In this document: in pieces, positions 27,383 through 34,693 of the stretch
How the letters are laid out: every line of letters starts with the position of its first letter
Numbering within the stretch: position 1 is the first letter of the stretch
DNA from: Actinomycetota bacterium
GTDB taxonomy: Bacteria; Actinomycetota; Acidimicrobiia; Spongiisociales; UBA5794
NCBI GenBank assembly: GCA_030123765.1
Contig: JASJXX010000022.1
Coordinates: 1-35,006 of the forward strand
Length of the DNA stretch: 35,006 nt
Reading direction: 5' to 3'
Made by a program: the position numbers and the translations under genes
The notes under the pieces: generated by a model
Database searches by the model: none
What the model was told of the DNA's origin: nothing
The model's input: only the letters and a program-made list of their open reading frames with translations

Positions 27383-28146
27383 GCACGGTCACGACCCGGA
27401 ACCCTCTGGCGGCCTACATTGTTCGCCACGCGGATGACAACATGGTGATCGGTCAGCGTCTCGCGCAGTACATCTCGCGTGCCCCCGAACTCGAAGAAGA
27501 GCTCGCCGTCGCGAATATCGCCCTCGACCACATCGGTGTAGCGGACCATCTCTTCACCTACGCTGCCAAAGTAGAGGGCGGGGGTCGTACCGGGGACGAC
27601 CTCGCGATGCTCCGGACGGAGCGTGAGTACACGAACCTGCTCCTGGTCGAACAGGAACACGACGGATTCGGCGAGCTCATAGCGAGGCAGTTCTTCTTCG
27701 ACGCGTATCAGGCCCTCCTCTGGGAAGCCCTCGCAGACTCGACAGATGACACCCTCTCCGGCGTTGCGCAGCGAGCGGCAAAAGAAGCGACCTACCACCT
27801 TCGACACTCGTCGGCATGGGTCATCCGCCTTGGCGATGGAACGCACGAGAGCCACCGTCGCATCCAGAGAGCTACCGATCGCCTGTGGCGATTCACCGCA
27901 GAGATGTTCGAAGCAGACGACCTTGACAGGCAGATGGCAGCCGACGGTATCGGTGTCGACCCGTCGACCCTCAGAGATGCATGGGAGTCAACGGTTGACT
28001 CGGTGCTCGAAGAGGCGACGCTGACCCGCCCCGAAGACTCCTTCCAGACGTCGGGTGGCCGCACGGGCGTCCACACCGAGCTTCTCGGCCCGATGCTCGC
28101 CGAGATGCAGTGGCTCCAGCGGTCCTATCCGGGTCTCTCATGGTGA
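27379..28146 (+). CDS. paaC: Phenylacetyl-CoA epoxidase subunit C
   Basis: A 255-residue ferritin-like helical subunit, structurally related to PaaA but without a working iron site in the family; it partners PaaA in the catalytic heterodimer. Typical stretches are MVIGQRLAQYISRAPELEEELAVANIALDHIGVA, EREYTNLLLVEQEHDGFGELIARQFFFDAYQ and EATYHLRHSSAWVIRLGDGTHESHRR. The start is the GTG at 27379, overlapping the paaB stop, with AGGAGG 10 nt upstream. The frame remains open to 27256, but that reading overlaps paaB. Its 3' end overlaps paaD by 7 nt. Confidence 0.93.
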   Translation: MSTVTTRNPLAAYIVRHADDNMVIGQRLAQYISRAPELEEELAVANIALDHIGVADHLFTYAAKVEGGGRTGDDLAMLRTEREYTNLLLVEQEHDGFGELIARQFFFDAYQALLWEALADSTDDTLSGVAQRAAKEATYHLRHSSAWVIRLGDGTHESHRRIQRATDRLWRFTAEMFEADDLDRQMAADGIGVDPSTLRDAWESTVDSVLEEATLTRPEDSFQTSGGRTGVHTELLGPMLAEMQWLQRSYPGLSW

Positions 28147-28622
28147 TCACCGCGATCTCTCTCGCCGAGCGTGCCCGCGTGCTTCTCGAGCGCGTCGTCG
28201 ACCCCGACATCCCCTACCTGACGATCGACGACATCGCGATCTTGCGCGGCGTCGAAGTCGCCGATGACGGCTCCGTCACGGTGACGGTCACGCCGACCTA
28301 TTCGGGGTGCCCTGCATTGGGGGTGATCACCTCTGACATCGAGTCTGTCCTCAGCGAAGGAGGCTTCGCTGACGTCCGCGTCGAGATCGTGTACAAGCCT
28401 GCCTGGACGACGGAGTGGATGTCAGACGCAGCAAAGGCGAAGCTGGCGGAGAACCACATCGCCCCACCAGCGTCCGTCCTCGACATCGTGCCTGAGGTGC
28501 TCTGCCCGATGTGTTCGTCGGGTGAGGTGAGGACCGTCTCAGAATTCGGATCGACAGCGTGCAAGTCGCTGATGGTGTGCACCCAGTGCGGAGAGCCGTT
28601 CGACTATTTCAAGGCGATCTGA
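28140..28622 (+). CDS. paaD: Phenylacetate pathway protein PaaD (MIP18-type FeS assembly factor)
   Basis: A 160-residue protein with an N-terminal DUF59/MIP18 domain (about 1-100; VVDPDIPYLTIDDIAILRGVEV and VTVTPTYSGCPALGVI) and a C-terminal zinc-ribbon-like segment with CPMC, a lone Cys in TACK, and CTQC. In the family it is thought to help mature the [2Fe-2S] cluster of the reductase PaaE rather than take part in catalysis. The ATG at 28140 lies inside the end of paaC, without its own strong ribosome binding site, so translation is probably coupled; a GTG at 28143 is an alternative. It overlaps paaE by one base (TGATG). Confidence 0.93.
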   Translation: MVITAISLAERARVLLERVVDPDIPYLTIDDIAILRGVEVADDGSVTVTVTPTYSGCPALGVITSDIESVLSEGGFADVRVEIVYKPAWTTEWMSDAAKAKLAENHIAPPASVLDIVPEVLCPMCSSGEVRTVSEFGSTACKSLMVCTQCGEPFDYFKAI

Positions 28623-29686
28623 TGGAGGTAGCTGAATTCCACAAGCTTGCAGTGCGATCCGTCGAGCCGATAACGGCGGTGTCGGTACGGGTGGTCTTCG
28701 AAGTTCCGGCGCATCTCTCCGACGCTTTCGCGCACATCCCGGGCCAGCACGTGATCGTGCGGGCGACCATTGACGGAGCCGACGTTCGGCGGAGCTACTC
28801 GATCTGTTCGCCTGCGACATCGGGCAGGCTCGAAGTCGGAATCAAGCGCCTCCCCGGAGGGGTGTTCTCTTCGTACGTGAACGACGAGTTGAGCGTAGGC
28901 GACATCATCGACGTGACTCCTCCGATCGGTGACTTCACGATCGTGACAAACGAAGCGAACAGGAACCACTACATAGCGATCGCAGCCGGGAGCGGCATCA
29001 CACCTGTGCTCTCGATGATCGAGACTGTGCTCGCCAGTGAGCCACAGAGCCGCTTCACGCTCGTATACGGCAACAGAGACGGCCGCTCGATCATGTTCCT
29101 CGACGAGCTTGACGCGGTGAAGAACCGACACACGGAACGGTTCGCGCTCTTCCACATACTGAGCAGAGAGGCGAACGCCGTCCCGATCCTGGAGGGCAGG
29201 CTCGATGAGCAGAAGCTCACGAAGCTCTTCACGACAGTGGTGGATGCGGGTTCGGCGACCGGCTGGTACCTGTGTGGTCCTGCGAGCGTCGTGCACGCGG
29301 CCCGCGCAGTGCTGACAAGAGGGGGGGTTCCACAAGGGGCCATCCACGAGGAGCTCTTCTACGCCGGTGGCGATGCACCCCCCAGAGTGGCAGCCAATGA
29401 TGAAATCGGATCGACGGTCAGGTTGACTCTTGGCGGTCGCACGTCAACCCTGGTCGTTGACCCTGCCGGTACTCCGATCCTGGACCACGTCCTCGCGGTA
29501 CGCCCCGAAGCGCCCTTCTCGTGCCGCAGCGGCGCGTGCGCGTCGTGCCGTGCACAGGTCACCGCCGGTGAAGTTCGGATGGATCGCAACTGGGCTCTCG
29601 ACGAGAGTGAGATCGCAGCGGGTCAGGTGCTGACCTGTCAAGCACACCCCGTGAGCGACGTCGTCGAACTGACGTACGACCTATGA
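28622..29686 (+). CDS. paaE: Phenylacetyl-CoA epoxidase reductase subunit E
   Basis: A 354-residue FAD- and [2Fe-2S]-dependent reductase that passes electrons from NAD(P)H to the PaaA di-iron centre. Order of domains: FAD-binding ferredoxin reductase barrel with RRSYS (57-61), NAD-binding fold with AAGSGITPVLSMI at about 121-133, and a plant-type ferredoxin domain at the C-terminus with cluster ligands Cys301, Cys306, Cys309 and Cys339. Length agrees with PaaE. The ATG at 28622 overlaps the paaD stop. The last bases (ATGA) overlap the regulator gene, showing that the repressor is cotranslated with the enzyme it controls. Confidence 0.95.
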   Translation: MEVAEFHKLAVRSVEPITAVSVRVVFEVPAHLSDAFAHIPGQHVIVRATIDGADVRRSYSICSPATSGRLEVGIKRLPGGVFSSYVNDELSVGDIIDVTPPIGDFTIVTNEANRNHYIAIAAGSGITPVLSMIETVLASEPQSRFTLVYGNRDGRSIMFLDELDAVKNRHTERFALFHILSREANAVPILEGRLDEQKLTKLFTTVVDAGSATGWYLCGPASVVHAARAVLTRGGVPQGAIHEELFYAGGDAPPRVAANDEIGSTVRLTLGGRTSTLVVDPAGTPILDHVLAVRPEAPFSCRSGACASCRAQVTAGEVRMDRNWALDESEIAAGQVLTCQAHPVSDVVELTYDL

Positions 29687-30252
29687 GCAGGCTCACACGC
29701 GACGACATCGTCGTAGGTGCAGGCAGGCGCTTCGCCACCTACGGCTACCACGGAACATCGATGCGTGACCTCGGCGAGGATCTCGGGATCCTCGGCTCTT
29801 CGATCTACTCCCACATTGGCGGCAAACAGGAGCTGCTCGTCGCGGTTGTCGAACGTGGAGCGGCGTTCTTCGAGGAGGCTGCGAGCACGGTACTCGCTAT
29901 CGAAGCTCCCCCGGAAGAACAGATGCGGGGCCTCATCGCCGGCCACATCGGGGTGCTGCTCGACCAGCGTCCCGAGGCGCGAACGTATCTGACACAAGTC
30001 GACTGTCTTGACAAGGACGAAGCCGAGCGGATCAACAAGATGCGAGATGAGTACGAGGGGGCCTTCTACTCGACGATTGTCGCAGGCATCGACGAGGGCG
30101 TGTTTCGCGAGGACTGCGACCCACGCCTCGCAGCAATCTACGTTCTCAGCATCCTCAATGCGCTCGAACGTTGGTATGACGAGCAGGGCCGTCTGAGCCG
30201 TTCGGAGATCGTCGAGGACATGTACCGATTCGTGATCGGGGCGTTGACCTGA
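29683..30252 (+). CDS. TetR family repressor of the paa operon (candidate)
   Basis: A 189-residue TetR/AcrR protein. The N-terminal helix-turn-helix spans about residues 6-55 (RRFATYGYHGTSMRDLGEDLGILGSSIYSHIGGKQELL); the C-terminal ligand domain has the KstR2-like arrangement of acyl-CoA-responsive regulators (EEQMRGLIAGHIGVLLDQRPEARTYLTQ). Its ATG overlaps the paaE stop (ATGA), so it is the last gene of the operon. It most likely binds the palindrome at 26028-26045 and represses its own operon until a CoA thioester builds up, comparable to PaaR in other bacteria; the binding partner is inferred from position. Confidence 0.9.
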   Translation: MSRLTRDDIVVGAGRRFATYGYHGTSMRDLGEDLGILGSSIYSHIGGKQELLVAVVERGAAFFEEAASTVLAIEAPPEEQMRGLIAGHIGVLLDQRPEARTYLTQVDCLDKDEAERINKMRDEYEGAFYSTIVAGIDEGVFREDCDPRLAAIYVLSILNALERWYDEQGRLSRSEIVEDMYRFVIGALT

Positions 30253-30413
30253 CACCTCGCCGGTCGTGTGAAGAGAGACAGAGTGTGCCGGCTCGCCTGA
30301 CAACCGGTCACGAACTCGGAATCTGATTGAACGCATCACTGGCACGTACGTGACCGATGGGGAATTGCAAGGCGATCCGCTCCGTTGATGACCACAGCGA
30401 GAAAGGAGACCCA

Positions 30414-30920
30414 TTGGAGCCACTCGACTCTGCATCGCTTGTCCTGCGTCTCGTACTCGGAGGAGTGATGCTTGCGCACGGCGTCAAGCACCTGCGAGGG
30501 AGGCAGAGAACAACGAACTGGTTTCGTTCGATCGGTTTCCGTGCCCCGGCTGTGCAGTGGTTCGCCTCCACAGCGACGGAGATTGGCGTCGGTGTGCTGC
30601 TCATCGTCGGATTTCTCACGCAAGCGGCAGCGGCAGGCGTCATAGGCGTGATGGTGGTGGCATATGTAGCCGTTCACCGCAGGGTCGGATTCTGGGTCAC
30701 GGCGAGGCCGGATGAGGGCTGGGAGTACGTTCTCGTCCTCGGGGTGGTCGCGGTCTCCGTCGCGATCAGTGGGCCGGGCGCCGTCTCGCTCGATGCTGCG
30801 CTCGGCATCGCAGACTTCCTCAACGGGTGGGTTGGGGTAGGAGCAGTAGCCCTGGGAATACTCGCTGCCGCGGCACAGATCAAGTTGTTCTATCACCCGG
30901 ACGATGTGGAGCACTCGTGA
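30414..30920 (+). CDS. DoxX family membrane protein
   Basis: A 168-residue integral membrane protein with four predicted hydrophobic segments, starting DSASLVLRLVLGGVMLAHGVKHLRG and followed by FASTATEIGVGVLLIVGFLTQAAAAGVIGVMV, as in DoxX/DoxD-type proteins. Members have been linked to quinone-dependent oxidation of sulfur compounds and to oxidative-stress complexes; no specific role follows here. I chose a TTG start at 30414 because AAAGGAG ends 5 nt before it and the sequence then begins as in other DoxX proteins; an ATG at 30357 without a ribosome binding site is the alternative. It is separated from the paa operon by 161 nt in which I see no gene. Confidence 0.8.
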   Translation: MEPLDSASLVLRLVLGGVMLAHGVKHLRGRQRTTNWFRSIGFRAPAVQWFASTATEIGVGVLLIVGFLTQAAAAGVIGVMVVAYVAVHRRVGFWVTARPDEGWEYVLVLGVVAVSVAISGPGAVSLDAALGIADFLNGWVGVGAVALGILAAAAQIKLFYHPDDVEHS

Positions 30921-30968
30921 TCGTCGCAGTGAGGCGTATCTAGCTGAGAACCGCTACCGGGTCCCGAC

Positions 30969-31139
30969 CTACTGCTTGTGAGATCCGCAAGCCATGTTGC
31001 GGAGACGAGTCTCGACCGTCTGAGCATCGTCCTGGTATGTCGTATGTGTGAGCATGTACTGCATTCGTCGACTGGCGGCCTCGGCGTAAGCAAGATCCTC
31101 GCGCCTGGATGCGGTGATGCCTCTCTTGAACAGCTTCAT
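30969..31139 (-). CDS. Candidate 56-residue protein of unknown function
   Basis: In the 291-nt gap between the DoxX and M20 peptidase genes, the minus strand holds a frame of 56 residues from an ATG at 31139: basic start (MKLFKRG), then a charged helical stretch with Glu/Arg/Asp and ending MACGSHKQ. Codon use is moderately GC-rich at third positions and the composition looks like a real helical protein. There is no strong ribosome binding site, though TACCGA lies 9 nt upstream and would suit a leaderless gene. No family is recognised; conservation in relatives would be needed to accept it. Confidence 0.4.
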   Translation of the reverse strand: MKLFKRGITASRREDLAYAEAASRRMQYMLTHTTYQDDAQTVETRLRNMACGSHKQ

Positions 31140-31211
31140 AGGTTCGTATCGGTACCCCGGGCAAGTTTCTTGAGCGGAGGATTACGATCTCCGTGGGAAG
31201 AGGAGGAACAC

Positions 31212-32702
31212 GTGAGCAAGAAGGTTGTAGTCGCAGCGGCAGGTGCTGTCGCTGCCGTGGGCGTCGCGATCGGGTGGAAGGCATCAAGAGGCCGGCCCAG
31301 GAGCACTGCAGAACAAGGGTCCGAGACGAGGAAGCCGTTCCTCATCGACGACATTGATGAGGAACGGTTCCTTGCATCGCTTCGTGAGGCGATCAGATGT
31401 CGAACGGTCGTGTTCGATGATGGAACCTACGACTCCGATGCGTTCGACGCATTGGGAGAGATGCTCGTCGAACGGTATCCACGGGTCCACGCCGAGCTCG
31501 ACCGGGAGACGTTCAACGGACACAGCCTTCTCTACACCTGGGTTGGATCCGATCCTCGTCTCGATCCGATCGTGTTGATGGCACATCAGGATGTCGTACC
31601 CGTGGAGGAGGACACCGAGACGCAGTGGGCGGCGCCGCCATTCGCGGGAGCGACACTCGAGGGCCGGATCTACGGTCGTGGGTCATTGGACTGTAAAGGT
31701 CCGCTCATCGCCATCTTTGAGGCGGTTGAGTTCCTACTCGAACAAGGTGCCGAACCGGTGCGTACCGTGTACATCGTCTCGGGCCACGACGAGGAGGTGG
31801 GAGGGGAGAACGGTGCTCGAGTCATCGCTGAGGAACTGAGCAGCCGAGGTGTGTCTCCCTGGTTCGTGCTCGACGAAGGAGGAGCTGTTGCTGACGGCGT
31901 CCTCCCCGCGGTAGTCGCGCCGATCGCTCTCGTCGGCATTGCAGAGAAGGGGTCGATGAGCCTCAAGCTCACGGCCCACGGGGAGGGCGGACACTCGTCG
32001 ATACCCCCCAGGGGCTCAGCGATCGTGCGACTTGCCGGCGCGATAGCTGCCCTCGACGCGAGTCCGGTCCCCGCGAGGATTGACGCTCTCACTCCGCTGC
32101 TCGACGCCCTCTCGGACCATCTTCCCGGAGTCCTCGGCGTGCTTGCTGCGAAGCCGAGAGCGGCTGCATCGCTGCTGTCACGAGTGTTCACAAGAGATGT
32201 TCAGATGGATGCGCTTCAGAGAACAACGATGGTGCCGACGATCATCGAAGGTGGTGTGAAAGCGAATGTCGTGCCTCAGGCCGCGTCTGTCACTCTGAAC
32301 GTTCGGATCATCCCTGGCGATACTTCCCAATCCGTTATCGAACATGTGCGGTCTGTCGTCGGCGAAGAGATCGATGTTGAAGTACTCGCGGGCTCTTCGA
32401 CGGAGGCGAGCGGATTCTCAAGCATTGACTCGGAGGGGTGGGAGACGTTGACCGGGGTTATCGGAGAGGTGTTCCCTGACGCGATCGTGGCGCCGTATGT
32501 GCTTACCGTGGCGACGGATTCGCGATTCTTCGAAGGGCTCTCAGATGACGTGTACCGATTCTCACCGTTCGTAGTCGACGCAGCGGCGCTGAGGGGACTC
32601 CACGGAACGGACGAATTCATCCGCACCGGTGACGCCAGGCGAGCGGTTACGTTCTTCTCGCGGCTTATCGCTGTGGCAGCCAGGATGGGCGATTCACCCT
32701 GA
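31212..32702 (+). CDS. Membrane-anchored M20 family metallopeptidase (carboxypeptidase/PM20D1-like)
   Basis: A 496-residue M20 peptidase with one N-terminal hydrophobic anchor (about residues 4-22). Metal and catalytic motifs: MAHQDVVP (His125, Asp127), YGRGSLDCKG (Asp160), GHDEEVGG (Glu194 as general base, Glu195 as metal ligand), DEGG shortly after, and the dimerisation domain from about residue 265 (KLTAHGEGGHSSIPP). The pattern is that of the yeast Cps1/mammalian PM20D1 group, which hydrolyse dipeptides or N-acyl amino acids. The start is a GTG at 31212, with AGGAGG 5 nt upstream. It would act outside the membrane. An upstream extension of the frame covers the small minus-strand ORF and is not used. 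Confidence 0.88.
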   Translation: MSKKVVVAAAGAVAAVGVAIGWKASRGRPRSTAEQGSETRKPFLIDDIDEERFLASLREAIRCRTVVFDDGTYDSDAFDALGEMLVERYPRVHAELDRETFNGHSLLYTWVGSDPRLDPIVLMAHQDVVPVEEDTETQWAAPPFAGATLEGRIYGRGSLDCKGPLIAIFEAVEFLLEQGAEPVRTVYIVSGHDEEVGGENGARVIAEELSSRGVSPWFVLDEGGAVADGVLPAVVAPIALVGIAEKGSMSLKLTAHGEGGHSSIPPRGSAIVRLAGAIAALDASPVPARIDALTPLLDALSDHLPGVLGVLAAKPRAAASLLSRVFTRDVQMDALQRTTMVPTIIEGGVKANVVPQAASVTLNVRIIPGDTSQSVIEHVRSVVGEEIDVEVLAGSSTEASGFSSIDSEGWETLTGVIGEVFPDAIVAPYVLTVATDSRFFEGLSDDVYRFSPFVVDAAALRGLHGTDEFIRTGDARRAVTFFSRLIAVAARMGDSP

Positions 32703-32928
32703 GGCACTCCATGACCCGCGTCCTCATGTTCGTGGTCTCGGGTGCCACCGGGGTGGGGAGCGAGGAACGGGTGTAACGTGCCTCCGTTCCGCTTCCAAGG
32801 CGAGGGAGAGCTCCACTGCGCCGCTGGTAGTACGTGTCCGGTTCACTCGGCCGAAGTTGGATCACCTCGGCGAGTCGGTCGGATGTCGTCAGATCGACGA
32901 CCGATTCAGCGTATCTCTCAAGTGACAT
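32665..32928 (-). CDS. Candidate 87-residue protein of unknown function
   Basis: The start is well supported: GGAGGT stands 6 nt before the ATG at 32928, and TAACAT (32978-32973 on the minus strand) with TCGACG 16 bp further upstream could serve as promoter. The first 30 residues (MSLERYAESVVDLTTSDRLAE...) look like a normal helical start; the remainder is Arg/Ser/Thr/Pro-rich and resembles antisense or decayed sequence. The 3' end runs 38 nt into the M20 gene on the opposite strand. It may be a real small gene, a remnant of a longer one, or chance. Confidence 0.4.
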   Translation of the reverse strand: MSLERYAESVVDLTTSDRLAEVIQLRPSEPDTYYQRRSGALPRLGSGTEARYTRSSLPTPVAPETTNMRTRVMECLRVNRPSWLPQR

Positions 32929-33187
32929 TGGTTACCTCCCTGTGCGCGGCCCCTGCCTGCACTGCCACCGTAATGTTACACGGTCACTCCGATGCGTCGA
33001 GGGTAGTTTCAACGACCACTCAGATGTCTAGTCACTGATCGGACGTTGCGCCTCCCTCGATGGCGGGGGCCTTTCGTCGTGGGCTAGGTGGTGCACGCTT
33101 CGATCGGCGGTGCAGAGTCTCGGATCTGTGACCGTCACGGATCGCGTGGCTTCCCGGGTACGCTGGCTTGAACGAAGGAGGCAGGGC
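32929..33187. other. Intergenic stretch before the dehalogenase gene
   Basis: Apart from the possible minus-strand promoter at 32973-33000 and a weak G/C-rich hairpin followed by CCTTTCG near 33045-33075, I see no gene here. The sequence is less GC-rich around 32971-33036. A tRNA-like fold was looked for between 32780 and 32860 and not found. Confidence 0.4.
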
Positions 33188-34048
33188 ATGGAGAAGCAGT
33201 CGTGTGTGATCAACGGACTCAAGATGGCCTACGTCGACGTCGGGAGCGGATCGTCCATGGTCTTTCTCCACGGAAACCCGACGTCTTCCTACCTGTGGAG
33301 GAACGTCATTCCGCACCTCTCAGACGGCTACCGCTGCATCGCTCCCGATCTCATCGGTATGGGCGACTCCGGCAAGCTCCCGAACAGCGGCCCGGATTCG
33401 TACACCTTCGTTGAACATCGGGCCTATCTCGACGAGCTTCTCGAAACCCTTGATCTCGGAGACGACGTCACGTTGGTGCTCCACGACTGGGGGTCAGGCC
33501 TCGGCTTCGACTGGGCGAACCGTAACCGCGACCGGGTTGCAGGCATCGCTTACATGGAAGCGATCGTTAGGCCAGTCTCGTGGAGCGAGTGGCCCGACGA
33601 CGCGAAGCCGATCTTTGAGGCGATGCGGGGAGCCGCAGGAGAAGAGATCGTCCTCGCCAAGAACGTGTTCATCGACCGGATTCTCCCGGCTTCCATCCTC
33701 CGGGATCTCAGAGACGATGAGATGGCCGAGTATCGCCGTCCGTACCTTGAACCCGGAGAGTCACGCCGTCCAACTCTGACGTGGCCCCGCCAGATCCCGT
33801 TTGATGGGTTGCCTGAGGACGTCCATAAAATCGTTGCGGACTATTCGGAGTGGATGGCACACAACGTGATTCCCAAGTTGTTCATCAACGCCGATCCTGG
33901 CAGCATTCTGCGAGGCGGGCCCCGCAGGTTCTGCCGTACATGGCAGAACCAGACCGAGGTGACCGTCACGGGCATCCACTTCATACAGGAGGACTCGCCC
34001 GACGAGATCGGTCGGGCCATCCGAGACTGGCGAGTCAGTCTCGAGTGA
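33188..34048 (+). CDS. Haloalkane dehalogenase (HLD-II, LinB/DhaA-like)
   Basis: A 286-residue alpha/beta hydrolase that cleaves carbon-halogen bonds to give an alcohol and halide. Catalytic pentad residues of the HLD-II subfamily are all visible: nucleophile Asp100 and halide-binding Trp101 in LVLHDWGSGLG, catalytic acid Glu124 in AYMEAI, base His264 in GIHFIQEDSPDEIG, and halide-binding Asn30 in FLHGNPTSSYLW. The match to LinB-type enzymes is close along the whole chain (e.g. RRPTLTWPRQIP, PKLFINADPG, FCRTWQNQTEV). The ATG at 33188 has GGAGG 6-7 nt upstream. Natural substrate unknown; no transport or mobile genes accompany it. It is followed 25 nt later by a membrane protein gene. Confidence 0.93.
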   Translation: MEKQSCVINGLKMAYVDVGSGSSMVFLHGNPTSSYLWRNVIPHLSDGYRCIAPDLIGMGDSGKLPNSGPDSYTFVEHRAYLDELLETLDLGDDVTLVLHDWGSGLGFDWANRNRDRVAGIAYMEAIVRPVSWSEWPDDAKPIFEAMRGAAGEEIVLAKNVFIDRILPASILRDLRDDEMAEYRRPYLEPGESRRPTLTWPRQIPFDGLPEDVHKIVADYSEWMAHNVIPKLFINADPGSILRGGPRRFCRTWQNQTEVTVTGIHFIQEDSPDEIGRAIRDWRVSLE

Positions 34049-34073
34049 CGAGACCGCGCTGAGGAGCCCGGAC

Positions 34074-34583
34074 GTGATCCGCAACATGGGGAGAGCGTTG
34101 ATGCTCGACGTCGACTTCTACAGCCACGTGGCCAGGACACCGGTTCTGTTCTGGCAGGCCGCGGCGGTCGTCACGTTCGCGAACATGTTCGCCGGCATCG
34201 GTTCGTCCATCGCCACAGGGTCTGATCCTCTCGTTGGTGGAGCGGTGGGTGTGGCGACCGGTGTCTCCGGCTGGGTCGTGTGGTCCGGGGTTGCGTACCT
34301 TGTCGGTGTCCGCGTATTTGGTGGTGACACGTCGTACCGCGCGATGCTTCGCGTGGTAGGTTTCGCCTACGCGCCGCTCACCTTCGGAGTGGTCCCCTGG
34401 TTGGGGTTCGTCGGTGCAGCATGGGCGCTGCTCGCCGCCGTGGTCGCTATCCACGAGAGCATGGCGTTCTCTACACGGCGATCCTTCGCGACGATGGCGC
34501 CCGGATGGGTGGTCTGGCTCGGTCTCGCTGTCGGAATCAACGTCGCACTCGGATGGGACTTCTTCTCCACCTGGCGGGTCTGA
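34074..34583 (+). CDS. Yip1-like multi-pass membrane protein
   Basis: A 169-residue protein with about five hydrophobic segments: VLFWQAAAVVTFANMFAGIG, VGGAVGVATGVSGWVVWSGVAYLVG, AMLRVVGFAYAPLTFGVVPWL, FVGAAWALLAAVVAIHE and APGWVVWLGLAVGINVAL. The motif 'GG..sy....vvGyA..P......p' between segments is that of the Yip1 domain; bacterial members have no defined role. GTG 34074 is chosen for the GGAG 7 nt upstream; an ATG at 34086 is possible. It follows the dehalogenase gene by 25 nt and could be cotranscribed. Confidence 0.75.
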   Translation: MIRNMGRALMLDVDFYSHVARTPVLFWQAAAVVTFANMFAGIGSSIATGSDPLVGGAVGVATGVSGWVVWSGVAYLVGVRVFGGDTSYRAMLRVVGFAYAPLTFGVVPWLGFVGAAWALLAAVVAIHESMAFSTRRSFATMAPGWVVWLGLAVGINVALGWDFFSTWRV

Positions 34584-34693
34584 CACGTGCTGAGCGTCCC
34601 AGAGTGCGTCGCGGTACCGATGCTCGCTGGCTCGTTGGCTCATCAGCCGTCCGGGCATCATCCAGATTCGCACTGTGGAGTCAGGAATTTCGG

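Noticed and set aside
30327-30352. TTGAAC and TACGTG as a promoter for the DoxX gene, with the CACGTACGTG palindrome
   Set aside because: The spacing is only 14 bp and the palindrome is short; not strong enough to annotate.
32711-32776. Short plus-strand frame with a Walker-A-like GATGVGS string
   Set aside because: It is only 21 codons long, lacks the Lys of a P-loop and is followed by a stop; no continuation appears in other frames.
32780-32860. Possible tRNA with a T-loop-like GGTTCACTC
   Set aside because: The loop does not fit the TTCRANY rule, and no acceptor or anticodon stem could be formed.
34169-34182. GCGAACATGTTCGC palindrome resembling a LexA box
   Set aside because: The GAAC and GTTC halves are 2 nt apart instead of 4, and it lies inside the Yip1-like coding sequence.
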